Source of the DNA: Paenibacillus sp. FSL H7-0331
GTDB lineage: Bacteria; Bacillota; Bacilli; Paenibacillales; NBRC-103111
Assembly (NCBI RefSeq): GCF_001956045.1
Contig: NZ_MRTH01000018.1
Span: forward strand, 62,001-126,000
Reading direction: 5' to 3'
DNA length: 64,000 bases
This document shows positions 25,395-35,900 of this stretch, one piece after another (position 1 is the stretch's first letter; the number at the start of each line of letters is the position of its first letter). The notes beneath the pieces are model-generated. The model was not told the origin of the DNA. It did no database searches and was given only the letters and a program-made list of their open reading frames with translations. Both the position numbers and the translations under genes were made by a program.

Positions 25395-26469
25395 CGCTGG
25401 GGCTATCGGCGTAAATCATCGTTCGTTCAGGAGGGAGAAACACGTTCAATACGCTCCCCGGCTCGATCCTCCCTTCATTAAATACATGCAAAGCCTGGTT
25501 ATCAGCCGTTTCCGTGATCAGCCTCCAACGGGCACCCTCATAAATCGACTGACGAACCGTAACCTCAATATGGTTAGTTTCTTCATAATCCGTACGATTG
25601 CGAATGACCAGAGATTCGGCCTGCAGCATAATGACGGCTGCTTTCCCGTCTGATCCAGGTGTCATCAATTGACCGTTGATCGGCTTATCCTGCAGCATGA
25701 CCGACCCTGCTTGCTCCTTCGTAAAACGGACCTGCAGCCTGTTATGGTAACCCATCAGGCGGGCTACCCACGGGGTTGCGGGACGTTCAAACAGTTCCTG
25801 AGGCGCAGCCAATTGATCGATTCGACCTTCACGAAGCACAAGAATGCGATCCGCCAAGGTGAAGGCTTCCATCATATCATGTGTCACATACAGAGTCGCA
25901 ATTGATAGATTACCCAGTAAATTAGCCAATTCATTGCGCATATCGGTTCGAAGCTTAACATCAAGATTAGACAAAGGCTCGTCCATCAGCAATACCTTTG
26001 GCTCTGTTGCCAGCGCTCTGGCGATGCCAACACGCTGCTGCTGTCCCCCAGACAACTGAGCAGGCAGCCGTTCCAGAAGCCCTTCGAGCTGAAGAAGTGC
26101 TTGCAATTGGGTAAGCCGTTCCTTGCGGGCCCCGAGATCTACCTTCCTGCGTTTCATGCCGTATTCAATATTTTCCCGCACCGACATGTGCGGCCATAAT
26201 GCATAGTCCTGAAAAACCATATTAAGAGGTCGTTTCTCTGGCGGTACGTACTGGGCTCCATTTTCTACCATTCTTCCATCCATTTCTACCTCACCGCTGT
26301 CGGCACGCAGCAAACCAGCCACAATTTGAAGAAGCGTGGACTTGCCGCAGCCCGATGGCCCGAGAATACATACCCGCTCTCCTTGCTTCAGCTGAAAGGA
26401 AATAGGATGAAGTACTTGCTGTGCTCCAAAAGCTTTGGCAACGCCCCTCAACTGCAAGACAAAACTCAA
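25381..26469 (-). CDS. ABC transporter ATP-binding protein (FbpC/PotA type)
   Basis: A 362-residue ATPase. Walker A is LGPSGCGKSTLL at about residues 36-47, the Q-loop is VFQDYALWPH, the signature is LSGGQQQRVGIARALA, Walker B is KVLLMDEPLSNLD and the switch His is in YVTHDMMEA. After about residue 235 comes a TOBE-type domain of about 110 residues, typical of ferric-ion, polyamine and phosphonate importers. The start is a TTG at 26469 with GGGAGG 9 nt upstream. It powers the fused permease encoded just upstream. The substrate is discussed under the binding protein. Confidence 0.93.
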   Translation of the reverse strand: MSFVLQLRGVAKAFGAQQVLHPISFQLKQGERVCILGPSGCGKSTLLQIVAGLLRADSGEVEMDGRMVENGAQYVPPEKRPLNMVFQDYALWPHMSVRENIEYGMKRRKVDLGARKERLTQLQALLQLEGLLERLPAQLSGGQQQRVGIARALATEPKVLLMDEPLSNLDVKLRTDMRNELANLLGNLSIATLYVTHDMMEAFTLADRILVLREGRIDQLAAPQELFERPATPWVARLMGYHNRLQVRFTKEQAGSVMLQDKPINGQLMTPGSDGKAAVIMLQAESLVIRNRTDYEETNHIEVTVRQSIYEGARWRLITETADNQALHVFNEGRIEPGSVLNVFLPPERTMIYADSPSDADD

Positions 26470-26514
26470 AATGACAACCTCCCTGTATAATTTCGATTTT
26501 AATTCAACTACCCA

Positions 26515-28224
26515 TTACCGACGGTCGCCGTCCATTCGGCGAAATATCCAGTTGCCAGCTGCCTGCAGTACCACAATCAGCAGCACAACCATCCCTCCAC
26601 TAACGACTGTTGCAGCCGTTGCATAGCCATAGCGGCCGAATTCAAAGGCCCGATCAATGACTAGGGGCATTAGAACATAATTGGGCGGCTGCAGCATAGA
26701 CGCGAGCGCCAGATCGAAAATACTTGTTCCAAAAGCTGTCAGAGTCGCGATCAGCAGCGATTGGCGAACGAGCGGCATTACGATCTGTGTCATGCGGTCG
26801 AACACCCCCGCTCCCTGAATAGACGCAGCTTTGAGCATGGAACCGGACACGGATGCGAACGCTCCCAGCTGCATCCTTACTGCATAAGGAATCGAGCCGG
26901 CAACAGCTGATAGTACCAATAATGAAGGTGAGCCGTACAAATGCAAGCCTATGGGCTCCAGCCACTTTTGATTCCAGATGAAAATATACCCAATACCAAG
27001 GACGACACCCGGTACAGCCAGCGATACAATGGAAAACAGCTGTATGGCCGACTTAAAGCGAGATTCTGTGAATGCGAGCACATAAGCAACAACAAAACCG
27101 ATGATCATGCTGAGCACCGCCGCAATCGCCGCTATGAGGAGAGAATGCAGCAATCCCTCTTTGTAGCCCAATAATCGATGGTCTCCTCCATTTTGCCCGA
27201 ATAGTGAAAAGTAGTGCTCCAATGTCAAATTCCCAATGGACAATCCTTCACCAGCATGCCTCATGAAAGAGAATAAGGTACTGGTCCCGATCGGAATCCC
27301 CAGACAAATGAGCAGAAAAACGCCTACTATCGTATTGAGCACCCAGGCATGACGGGGCTTGCGCTTTATGGTCTTGATTGCCCGGGCATTCAAGAAGTCA
27401 AACCGCGAGCGCCGCATCGCCAGCATCAGCAGGGCCATGGCCACGGTCAGGATCAACACCAGGTAAAAGGCTAGTACTCCAGCCATATCAAAACGCACAG
27501 GTGATTGATAGATTGCCGAATATATCGAATACGTCAGCGTCGGAAATTTGTATACCGTAGATAAAGCAGCAGGCAGACCGAAATCGCCGACGGTGTCCAT
27601 AAATACAAGCGTCCAGCCTGCTATGAAGGATGGCGCCAGCAGCGGCAGCTGTACCGTCCTCCAGACGGTGAACGGTCCTGCCCCACACAGCTGCGCTGCC
27701 TGTCCGAATTGTTTGACGTTCCATTCCATCGCTGCCACAATCGCCAAATAGGCCAATGGAAATTTGCTAAGCGCCATTACCACAACCAGACCTGATGGCT
27801 GGAAAACGGCGGTTGTCAGCCACTCCCACCCCAGCCATTGATTCATCAGGCCGTCCCGGCTGGCAAACAGTACCCAGCCTTGAGCCAGCATGAAGGAAGG
27901 AACAATCAACAACGCCCAGGCCGTTACATCCAGCAATCGACCGACTGTAAAGTCCCACTGCGCCCGTATCATCGCAAGAGCGCCACCAAGAACAGTACCA
28001 AGCGTTGCCACTCCAAAAGCCAGCGATACAGAGTTCCATAGCGATTGGCGCCATAACGGACGTACGAAGATATCACCCAGCAGATTCAAGCCCTGGAACT
28101 CCACTCGTCCGAAGAAAATCCCAGGGATAACGACATTCGCCAAGACGGCAACCAGCGGTAAAAAGATCAGAATGAACAGAAGAAGGGTAACCCCTCCTCC
28201 CCAGCGAGCCTCCGATGAATTCAT
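26515..28224 (-). CDS. ABC transporter permease, fused double-domain (FbpB/ThiP type)
   Basis: A 569-residue membrane protein with two permease halves in one chain and about twelve predicted segments. Each half has an EAA-like loop (AAQLCGAGPFTVWRTVQLPLLAPS near 200 and AASIQGAGVFDRMTQIVMPLVRQS near 480). This layout is known from ferric iron, thiamine and some phosphonate importers. ATG 28224 has GGGG at 8 nt, better than ATG 28230 where the site is too close. It lies 12 bp after the binding-protein stop. Together with the ATPase it forms a complete importer. Confidence 0.93.
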   Translation of the reverse strand: MNSSEARWGGGVTLLLFILIFLPLVAVLANVVIPGIFFGRVEFQGLNLLGDIFVRPLWRQSLWNSVSLAFGVATLGTVLGGALAMIRAQWDFTVGRLLDVTAWALLIVPSFMLAQGWVLFASRDGLMNQWLGWEWLTTAVFQPSGLVVVMALSKFPLAYLAIVAAMEWNVKQFGQAAQLCGAGPFTVWRTVQLPLLAPSFIAGWTLVFMDTVGDFGLPAALSTVYKFPTLTYSIYSAIYQSPVRFDMAGVLAFYLVLILTVAMALLMLAMRRSRFDFLNARAIKTIKRKPRHAWVLNTIVGVFLLICLGIPIGTSTLFSFMRHAGEGLSIGNLTLEHYFSLFGQNGGDHRLLGYKEGLLHSLLIAAIAAVLSMIIGFVVAYVLAFTESRFKSAIQLFSIVSLAVPGVVLGIGYIFIWNQKWLEPIGLHLYGSPSLLVLSAVAGSIPYAVRMQLGAFASVSGSMLKAASIQGAGVFDRMTQIVMPLVRQSLLIATLTAFGTSIFDLALASMLQPPNYVLMPLVIDRAFEFGRYGYATAATVVSGGMVVLLIVVLQAAGNWIFRRMDGDRR

Positions 28225-28236
28225 TTCCATTTCCCC

Positions 28237-29313
28237 TTATTTAACATTCTGATCAGCAAACCAAGTTTTTATCGGTGCTTCCTGTTGAGCTGCCCATTCC
28301 GCTGGTGGCAGCAGAAAGCTGCCGTCCTGTCTACGTTCCTTACGCATCTGCACACCTTGAGCCAATGGAGTGAACAAGCTTTCTGTAGAAGGCAGGGACG
28401 TTAACATCGCTTGCATTTCCGGCTTCATCATATATTCGACGAAGGCTTGGGCCGCAGCCGAATTTTTTGTTTTTTTACTTATGGCGATAACGCGGAGACT
28501 TCCGGGTGCACCTTCATCCGGCCAGATCACTTCTACAGGCTCGCCCGCCAGCTTTAATTCATAAGCATTGTGCTCCTGCAGCGCAGCCACATGAATCTCA
28601 CCACTCACCAAAGCTTTCCCGACCGGTCCATTTTTGGGATAAACCCGCATACCAGCTTCAAACCGCTGCTTGTATTTCTTTTTCGTTTCCTCCACTCCCC
28701 ACTTCTGGAAGAAGGCAGAAACTAAGGGGTAGGCAGGTGCTGCCACCGCAGGATCAGCATGTCCAACAGGACCTGAATAAGCAAAAAATTGCTCCCAGGT
28801 TTTGGGGGCTTTATCGGCTGGTACCAGCTTCGTATTGTAAGCAATGACCGCAGCAGCATGAATACCTACCGGATAATAGGCGTAGTCCTTCGGCACGAGT
28901 GAAGTGCCATACTCGCTTAGCTTAGAGAGATTGGCAGGCTTCCAGCCCTTCATCAGAAAGTCACGGTCAGCCAGACTGCGCACCGATCCATGCCCATCCA
29001 TCATCAGTACGTCCCACTGCGGATTACCTTGCTCTGCCTCAATTTTTGCCAAAGCTTCTCCACCGCCATAATGAACGGCTTCCATTTTGAATCCTGTTTC
29101 ACTCGTAAATTTAGGCGCTACCAGGTCGACAAAATCATTGCCGTACAAGTAAATCGTTTTGCCAGTGTCTTCAGCCGGCTTGGGCTCGCTCTGAGACGAA
29201 ACTTCCGCTCCTTTGCCTGCCAAAGACGACGAAACTTCCGTTCCACAGCCTGTCAGCAGCATTCCCACAGCTACACTCATTCCCAGAGCCATTCGCATCC
29301 AATTCCTGTTCAT
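28237..29313 (-). CDS. Extracellular solute-binding lipoprotein (FbpA/PotD-like)
   Basis: A 358-residue lipoprotein with the lipobox LLTGC (Cys at about 23) and a linker to about residue 50. The binding fold starts at KTIYLYGNDFVDLVAPKF. The pattern (VLMMDGHGSVRSLADRDF, PKTWEQFFAY, SAAAQAFVEYMMKPEMQAML) fits COG1840-type binding proteins for ferric iron, phosphonates or phosphosugars. No Tyr-Tyr iron site is obvious in the expected region. The phosphatase at the end of the operon and the divergent LysR regulator make an organophosphate ligand an attractive guess. GGGAGG precedes the ATG by 6 nt. Confidence 0.9.
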   Translation of the reverse strand: MNRNWMRMALGMSVAVGMLLTGCGTEVSSSLAGKGAEVSSQSEPKPAEDTGKTIYLYGNDFVDLVAPKFTSETGFKMEAVHYGGGEALAKIEAEQGNPQWDVLMMDGHGSVRSLADRDFLMKGWKPANLSKLSEYGTSLVPKDYAYYPVGIHAAAVIAYNTKLVPADKAPKTWEQFFAYSGPVGHADPAVAAPAYPLVSAFFQKWGVEETKKKYKQRFEAGMRVYPKNGPVGKALVSGEIHVAALQEHNAYELKLAGEPVEVIWPDEGAPGSLRVIAISKKTKNSAAAQAFVEYMMKPEMQAMLTSLPSTESLFTPLAQGVQMRKERRQDGSFLLPPAEWAAQQEAPIKTWFADQNVK

Positions 29314-29484
29314 ATGTACCTCCCTTGTTTCAGGTATCCGTCCTGGACCCTGTTACTTAAGTGTAAGCGACCATATTCATCAGAGGGTTAGCTGCGTGTT
29401 AACACAAAATTAAATAATATTAATGATATTTTTGATAAAATAGATAATATGAATGATAGCTTATATAAGAAAAGAGGTTAATTA

Positions 29485-30393
29485 ATGAATTTGCAGCAAT
29501 TAAAAGTATTCGTGCTCGCTGTTGATTTGCAAAAACTGTACCTGGTGGCCGAGAAGTTGCAAATTACACAGCCTACTGTTACTTTTCATTTAAATAAACT
29601 ACAGGACGATCTGGGGGTATCTTTGTTCAAAACCAAATCTTACCATGTCATCAAGCTGACGGAAGCAGGTAAAGATCTATATCATTATGCTTTACAGGTA
29701 AACGCCCTCTCTGTGGAAATACATAGTCTGATGGATGAACATAAAGGAATGAAGGCCGGGCGGTTATCCATCGGCAGCACACATACGCCTGCTACTTATA
29801 TGATTCCCCCGCTGCTGCGTGAATGGCGACAGACTTATCCCGATCTCAGCTTGTATCTTGATGTCAGGCCGGCACCTTACATTCTGGAGCAGCTGAAAAA
29901 CTTTGAAATCGATATTGGTATCATTTCACACATACATATGGAGGATCCCGATCTGATCAGCGAGCCTTTAGTCAAGGACGATCTGGTCATTATCCTCGCT
30001 GCTGATCACCCTCTTGCACTTGTAGAGGAAATTACACCGGATCAACTTACTGGTTATCCCTTCGTATCTCACGAGGAAGGATCGATTAGCAGGAAGCTCG
30101 TGAATGATTGGGTGCAGCAGCAAGACATCGTATTGGATATTGTCATGGAGGTGTCCAGCTCAGAGGCATTAAAAGCGGCAGTACGTCATGGAATCGGTTA
30201 TGGAATGGTTTCAGAAACATCTGTTAAAGCAGAAGAACAGGAAGGTAGTCTAGTCGTAAAACCGATCCCATACTGGTTGCCCAAACGATATATTTACGCT
30301 GTGAAGCATAAGAAAAAGCTGATTGGTCCTGCTCAACATCTATTCTGGAGAAAACTGGAGCATGCATTCCGCTCACAGGTGCCCACTTATTAA
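29485..30393 (+). CDS. LysR-family transcriptional regulator
   Basis: A 302-residue LysR-type regulator. Its helix-turn-helix is residues 3-60 (LQQLKVFVLAVDLQKLYLVAEKLQITQPTVTFHLNKLQDDLG, read in two parts), and the effector domain spans about 90-295. It is divergent from the ABC importer operon, with 171 bp between the starts. That gap is AT-rich and holds repeated TGATA/AATAT motifs that could be LysR boxes. It most likely controls the importer in response to the imported ligand. AGAGG lies 8 nt before the ATG. The paralogue at 8357 is only distantly similar. Confidence 0.9.
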   Translation: MNLQQLKVFVLAVDLQKLYLVAEKLQITQPTVTFHLNKLQDDLGVSLFKTKSYHVIKLTEAGKDLYHYALQVNALSVEIHSLMDEHKGMKAGRLSIGSTHTPATYMIPPLLREWRQTYPDLSLYLDVRPAPYILEQLKNFEIDIGIISHIHMEDPDLISEPLVKDDLVIILAADHPLALVEEITPDQLTGYPFVSHEEGSISRKLVNDWVQQQDIVLDIVMEVSSSEALKAAVRHGIGYGMVSETSVKAEEQEGSLVVKPIPYWLPKRYIYAVKHKKKLIGPAQHLFWRKLEHAFRSQVPTY

Positions 30394-30414
30394 ACCTCAT
30401 ATCCTAAACAAAAA

Positions 30415-30447
30415 AGAACCCTCCATGATGATAGAGGGTTCTAGCTT
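30415..30447. terminator. Bidirectional terminator between LysR and arsC
   Basis: Perfect 9-bp stem AGAACCCTC/GAGGGTTCT with a 10-nt loop. An A-run lies to its left and AGCTTTTT to its right, so it can stop transcription of both convergent genes. Confidence 0.82.
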
Positions 30448-30476
30448 TTTCCGTCTAAACCTACTTTCTAATATTC

Positions 30477-30899
30477 TTACTTTCCTTCGGCTACGAACGT
30501 CTCGATCCGCGACTTGATCGCATCCCGAACTTCACGGAATTTATCCATGATTTCTTCTTCTGTACCTGTCGCTTTGGCAGGATCATCAAAGCCCCAATGC
30601 CATTTCACTACGTTTTTATTGGGAATCACCGGACAATGCTCATCTGCATGTCCACACAAGGTTATCACATAATCAGCACGGTTTAATAAGTCAGATTCAA
30701 TGACCTTGGATATGTTTTTACTAATGTCCACACCAGCTTCATTCATGACCTGAACAGCACGCGGATTAAGACCATGAGCCTCTAAGCCCGCACTTTTGAC
30801 TTCATATTGCTCACTACCTAATTCATTTAAAAATCCATCGGCAATCTGGCTTCGACAAGAATTTCCTGTGCACAAAAAATAAACAAGTTTCTTTTCCAT
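30477..30899 (-). CDS. arsC: Arsenate reductase, thioredoxin-coupled
   Basis: A 140-residue low-molecular-weight phosphatase-fold arsenate reductase. The catalytic loop CTGNSCRSQ starts at C10 (C10 and C15). The redox pair C82 and C89 sits in [12 protein letters not shown], the positions known from thioredoxin-coupled ArsC. It reduces arsenate to arsenite for export by ArsB. The start is taken as ATG 30899, with AGGA just upstream, rather than the ATG at 30920, because family members begin at this point. It is the last gene of arsR-arsB-arsC, about 25 nt behind arsB. Confidence 0.95.
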   Translation of the reverse strand: MEKKLVYFLCTGNSCRSQIADGFLNELGSEQYEVKSAGLEAHGLNPRAVQVMNEAGVDISKNISKVIESDLLNRADYVITLCGHADEHCPVIPNKNVVKWHWGFDDPAKATGTEEEIMDKFREVRDAIKSRIETFVAEGK

Positions 30900-30923
30900 G
30901 TGTCCTATCCCCATCCTCATTTT

Positions 30924-32216
30924 TTATGATATCAACTTCAGCCACAAGTAGAGGCCAGTCAATGTAATCAATAGTGTAGGTATCGTAAGCACTATACCGA
31001 TTTTGAAATAAGCTCCCCATGTAATAACTACACCTTTTCGAGATAAGACATGGAGCCATAATAGGGTAGCCAGTGATCCGATCGGCGTGATTTTCGGACC
31101 CAGATCAGACCCGATCACATTGGCATATATTAAAGCTTCGCGAATAACCCACTCTGTATGCGTTCCTTGAATAGCCAGAGCATCTATCATGACCGTGGGC
31201 ATGTTGTTCATAATCGAAGATAATATCGCCGCGATGAACCCCATACCTATCGTTGCCGTGAACAAACCCTGATCCGCGACAGTCTGAATGATTGCACCCA
31301 ATTGATCTGTCAGTCCGACATTGCGAAGACCATAAACTACCACATACATACCGATGGAAAATACAACTACCGCCCAAGGAGCTTCCTTGATGATCCGTTT
31401 CGTTTCAATAGCGTGGCTTCTGCGTGCAGCCAGAATAAAGAATAGGGCCGCGATACCCGCGATAATTGAAACAGGGACCTTTATAAACTCGCTTAACAGG
31501 TAAGCCACAAGAAGAACCGCCAGGATCACCCAGGATAACCGAAATAATCGGAGGTCTTTAATAGCTTCACTGGGTGGTTTGAGCTGCTGAATATCATAAT
31601 TCTTTGGAATGCTTTTTCGGAAGAATAGATAGAGAACAAGAATACTTGCCCCAAGAGAAAAGAAATTGGGAACGATCATACGGCTTGCATACTCCACGAA
31701 TCCAATACCGAAATAGTCTGCAGAAACGATATTGACCAGATTACTTACAACAAAAGGCAAGGAGGTGGTATCCGCAATAAATCCACTCGCCATAATAAAG
31801 GGAAGGATCATCCGGTCATCGAACTTCAGCGCGCGTACCATGGCAAGCACGATCGGAGTTAAAATGAGCGCCGCACCATCATTAGCGAAAAGTGCAGCTA
31901 CCGCGGCCCCGAGCAGGATCACATAGATAAACATCATCGTACCGTTGCCCTTCGCTATTAGTGCCATGTGAAGTGCTGCCCACTCGAAAAATCCGATCTC
32001 ATCCAGAATCAGCGAAATCAGAATAATCGCTACAAAAGCAAGCGTTGCATTCCAGACGATTAGTGTGACATCCCGAACATCTCCCAAGCTCACTACCTGG
32101 CAGATTAAGGCCAGTACCGCGCCACCCATGGCAGACCAACCAATGTTTAATCCCTTGGGCTGCCAGATCACAAAAACTAATGTTACTACAAAAATAAGAA
32201 AAGCAGCGTAAGCCAT
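30924..32216 (-). CDS. arsB: Arsenite efflux pump ArsB
   Basis: A 430-residue membrane protein with about eleven to twelve hydrophobic segments of the ArsB/NhaD-like ion transporter superfamily. Typical ArsB segments are [20 protein letters not shown] ([15 protein letters not shown]), [18 protein letters not shown] and [16 protein letters not shown]. It expels arsenite or antimonite across the cytoplasmic membrane using the proton gradient. The start at 32216 has AGGAGG 7 nt upstream, and the longer frame to 32258 overlaps arsR. It lies 14 bp behind arsR and in front of arsC. Confidence 0.95.
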   Translation of the reverse strand: MAYAAFLIFVVTLVFVIWQPKGLNIGWSAMGGAVLALICQVVSLGDVRDVTLIVWNATLAFVAIILISLILDEIGFFEWAALHMALIAKGNGTMMFIYVILLGAAVAALFANDGAALILTPIVLAMVRALKFDDRMILPFIMASGFIADTTSLPFVVSNLVNIVSADYFGIGFVEYASRMIVPNFFSLGASILVLYLFFRKSIPKNYDIQQLKPPSEAIKDLRLFRLSWVILAVLLVAYLLSEFIKVPVSIIAGIAALFFILAARRSHAIETKRIIKEAPWAVVVFSIGMYVVVYGLRNVGLTDQLGAIIQTVADQGLFTATIGMGFIAAILSSIMNNMPTVMIDALAIQGTHTEWVIREALIYANVIGSDLGPKITPIGSLATLLWLHVLSRKGVVITWGAYFKIGIVLTIPTLLITLTGLYLWLKLIS

Positions 32217-32230
32217 AAAACCCTCCTGAG

Positions 32231-32554
32231 TTAAGTACAGCAGTCGTTTTCTACACAAACAAGCGAATCCATTTTCTCCTTTTGTGAAGGAAGCTGTTTA
32301 AGAATTTCAGCAATATAAGGTTTGTCTTGCACCGTTAGGGAATAATAAACCCATTGACCCCTTTTGGTTTCTTTCACAAGACCACCATCTTTCAATTTGC
32401 GCATGTGCTGACTGATATTCGGCTGACTGGTCTGTAAAATATCCACGATCTCGCACACACATAACTCTTTTTCATTAAGTAGGGCGACAATCGTCAATCT
32501 GTTCTTATCTCCAAGCAGTTTGAGCACATCCGCTATTTCTGCGATTTGATTCAT
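32231..32554 (-). CDS. arsR: ArsR-family arsenite-responsive repressor
   Basis: A 107-residue winged-helix repressor. The metalloid-binding pair C32 and C34 is in ELCVCEIVD, the alpha-3 site typical of ArsR. The recognition helix is [21 protein letters not shown]. The C-terminus ends in two more cysteines (ENDCCT), which could add to metalloid binding. It is first in the ars operon and probably binds the direct repeats at 32743-32771. AAAGGAGG precedes its ATG, and that site overlaps the end of a truncated arsC relic. Confidence 0.95.
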   Translation of the reverse strand: MNQIAEIADVLKLLGDKNRLTIVALLNEKELCVCEIVDILQTSQPNISQHMRKLKDGGLVKETKRGQWVYYSLTVQDKPYIAEILKQLPSQKEKMDSLVCVENDCCT

Positions 32555-32569
32555 GCCTTTATCCTCCTT

Positions 32570-32718
32570 TTAAGCGATGAGGATATTCATCCCCTTTAGT
32601 AGGTCAATCACTTTTTGCCGAATTTCGTCGCCAGCCTTTCTAAAAAGCCTTCAGCCATTTGGCTGCGACAACGGTTTTGATAGCAAAGAAAGTAAATACG
32701 GGTTACTTTTCTATTCAT
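32570..32718 (-). pseudogene. Relic of a second arsC (internal deletion)
   Basis: The minus-strand frame from ATG 32718 encodes 36 residues, with IYFLCYQNRCRSQMAEGFL matching the ArsC active-site loop and its following helix. It then stops at 32608. In another frame, up to the TAA at 32570, DEIRQKVIDLL matches the C-terminal helix of ArsC. The middle of about 90 residues is gone, and the two ends are fused out of frame. CTGNSC has become CYQNRC. A GGGAG ribosome site remains. It lies between the operator and arsR, so it is still transcribed as the operon leader. Confidence 0.82.
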
Positions 32719-32742
32719 TCTCTCACACTCCCTTTCAATTGT

Positions 32743-32771
32743 ATATGATTATATAATGATATGATTATATA
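32743..32771 (-). promoter_or_regulatory. Candidate ArsR operator, two direct repeats
   Basis: ATATGATTATATA occurs twice (32743-32755 and 32759-32771), with a 16-bp period. Each copy is itself a partial dyad (TATAT-N4-ATATA). The position, just upstream of the first ars reading frame, fits an operator or promoter. Confidence 0.6.
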
Positions 32772-32849
32772 TTTAAGTTAAGAAATTGTTAAGATTATGG
32801 GTTAAGATTTTGTATGGCATGTAACGTTCTGATTATCGTATTAAATCAC

Positions 32850-32886
32850 AAAAAAATCCGCCTGAGCATGCGCTCAAGCAGATTTT
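32850..32886 (-). terminator. Terminator of the GH2 gene
   Basis: A 15-bp stem (AAAATCCGCCTGAGC with GCTCAAGCAGATTTT, two G-T pairs in the RNA) with loop ATGC, followed on the minus strand by a T-run. It starts 22 bp after the GH2 stop codon. Confidence 0.88.
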
Positions 32887-32907
32887 ATCAAGCCGTACGA
32901 TAAATGC

Positions 32908-35900
32908 TTATTGAACTGTCACATCATCAAATTTGGCATTGGCGCGATGGGCATTCAATCCTACCTTCCCTGACGAAAAGCTGCTATCAGTGGTTGTAAG
33001 CTCCTTTGTCCCGTTAACCCAGAACTCCAGCGTGCTTCCATTTAGGACTGCCTTCATCGTATACCAGGTACCTGTGTTAAAGGTATAGCTCTTGGAGACC
33101 AGCGTTGTCCATGTGCCTCCGACCTTCTTCTGAATTTTGATTTCTCCGCTTTGCTTGTAGTACTGGAAGTTGTACAGATTGTTGCTGTCCTGATATCTTG
33201 CGTCCAAGCCGATACCGGCAAAGGTCCCGCTATCAAAGACGTCTGCCTTGACTTTGGCGCTTATGGCATAGTTGGTCCATGTGGCGCTGCCATTTAATGA
33301 ATGAGTGTCCGCGGCTGTGGAATCGCTTTGCTGATACACCTTCGTTCCATCCGTTACGACAGCCCACGTTCCCGTTGTCGCTGTCCAACCTGTCGCTGTC
33401 CCCGATTCAAAGCTTTCGCTCAGCAGAACCAGGCTTTGCACGCTGACATCATCGAATTTAACATTTGCACGATGGGCATTTAAGCCGATTTTCCCGCTTG
33501 TCAGACTGCTATCAACCGCTGTGAGCTCTAGTACGCCATTGACCCAGAATTCCAGATTGCTGCCATTCATAACGGCCTTCATCGTATACCAGGTACCCGT
33601 ATTGAAGGTGTAGCTTTTGGCTGCAAGGGAAGTAATGGTTCCCGCCACCTTCTTTTGAATTTTAATTTGTCCCGTCTGTTTATAATATTGAAAACTGTAC
33701 GAGTTGTTACTATCCTGATACCTCGCATCCAGGCCCACACCTGCATAGCCTCCACTGTCAAAAGCATCCGCTTTCACTTTGGCGCTTACTTCATAGTTGG
33801 ACCAGACCGTGCTGCCGTTCAGTGCATGCGTATCGACTGCTGTGGAGTCGCTTTGCTGGTATACCTTGGTTCCATCCGTTACGATGCTCCAGTTACCTGC
33901 TGTCGGTGTCCATCCAGAAGCAGTTCCGGACTCGAAATTATCGCTTAGAGTGGGAAGTGTACTCAATAAGCTGCCGGTCTTGAAGGACACGATCACGCTG
34001 GCCGATGTGCCTCCAGCCTCGGTGAAGGTCAAGGTTTTGCTGTAATTCGTATTGCTGTTCAGTCCTGTTGTATCGATGGTATAAAAGATTTCCTGCTCAC
34101 CGCGCAGATTGCCGGAGGCTGTTACCAGATTGAGCCAGCCACCTTGACCGCTGACCGTCCAGTTCGTGCTCAAGCCACCGCCTTTGTTGATCAGCTTGAT
34201 TTTACGCAGCTGACCCTGATTGCCTTCACTCACCGTACCTGCATTGATAACAGGAGCCGTATACAGTTTCGGTGCCGGGATGCTGTTGATGGCGGCAATC
34301 GTGTTCGTTTCCTGAAACTTCGTCACGCTGCCCTTCGAGGTCGTCAGCTTCAACTGCAGCCACCTTGAGCCAGTCAGACCGGTGGGCACTGTAAAAGTAA
34401 TCGCCTGCTCGGCCTTACTGCCATAAGGCACGCTGCTGACGAAAGAGCCGGTTTGAAAGCTCGTGTACGAATTGTCTGCAGGATTCAAATACCCGGCCTC
34501 CCAGGCAACGTTCACATCCGTCCCATTCTGCTGCTCGTCATTGTAGACAACAATTGTCCGCGACTGGGCACTGCCTGCGCTGACCAGCGGCAAATTAACT
34601 CCGATGCGGTTATCCTTGTCACCGTTCTTATCAAAGGCGGCGACAGGCGCAAATGTATTTTTCCAATAGTCATAAGAATCCGATTTGATAAAGGATGGAC
34701 GGCTCGTATCGAATACATTGAACATCGGACGGTCGATAATCGTCGGCTTCAGACCCGGAGCTGTCGGGTCAGCCCATATCGGATACAGCGTATCCTCAAG
34801 TACCTCATAGGAGTAGCGCCAGTTGGCATAGGAACGAATATCCGCCAGACCGGCATACCTCATGGCTCTTGTCATCCGCCCTACCGCGCGATGGCGAACA
34901 GCTTGTGAGACTATGTTCGCATCCGCGTAATTATTGCCTCCGGTCGTATTGGACAATGTACCGTCCGCATTCATCAAGGGCCAGCCCTGAGACGGTGTAT
35001 AGGACTCTCCTTCGCCCTTCGGCTTGGTCGTACCGTTCGTGTAAAGTCCGTACATCGTGCCGTTGTTGAGCCAGGAACCCGGATATCCGCCTGTGTAATG
35101 AACGTTATCCTCGTCAGCGGCATTATTGCCATCGTGCATGATTGGTCTGCTGCTGTCCACAGAGCTGATCGCGTTGTTAATGGTCGGCATGTAGACACTG
35201 GCACAATTCGTATCCCAGCATTCATTGCTGCCGCTCCACATAATGACCGACGGATGATTTTTATAGCTGTTGATCCAGCGCTGCACCCATTCCGTCAAAT
35301 ACGTATTCGCCGGGGTGGTGATACTGTTATGCGGCTGCCATAACGGAGTCTCATCAATCACCAGCAGGCCGATTTCATCGGCATAATCATACAGCTCCTT
35401 GATGGCACCGCCGACATGAGTACGGAAAGCGTTCATATTCGTGTTCTTCCACTCATCCATCAACAGCTTTACCTGCTTAATATTAGCGTCCTTATTCGTC
35501 TGCGAAGCACTGGTAGTCGGCCCGTGCGTATGGAATGCATGCCAGCCGAACTGGAGCGCATCGCCTCTCAGATTCGTTTTGACTCCGTTAAGCTGAAAAT
35601 AATTCGTATTTACGTTGAACTGTCTGAATCCAAAACGTGTAACGTACGAATCGATGGTCAAGGCACCCTGCACAAGCGAAGAATTCAAATTGTACAGCTT
35701 CGGATCATCGGTCCACCAATATTTGGCGTTTGTCCAGGCCACATCGGTAAGGCTGACCGTCTGGCTCGAATTGGCACCAATGGTTACCGTCTGATCGGCA
35801 AAAGATTTTTCCAGACTTCCGCCAACTAAGGTTGCGTTATTTTTCAAAGTAACCGTCTGGCTGCTGCTCGTGCTGTTGGTTACTGTAACTTTTAATGTAA

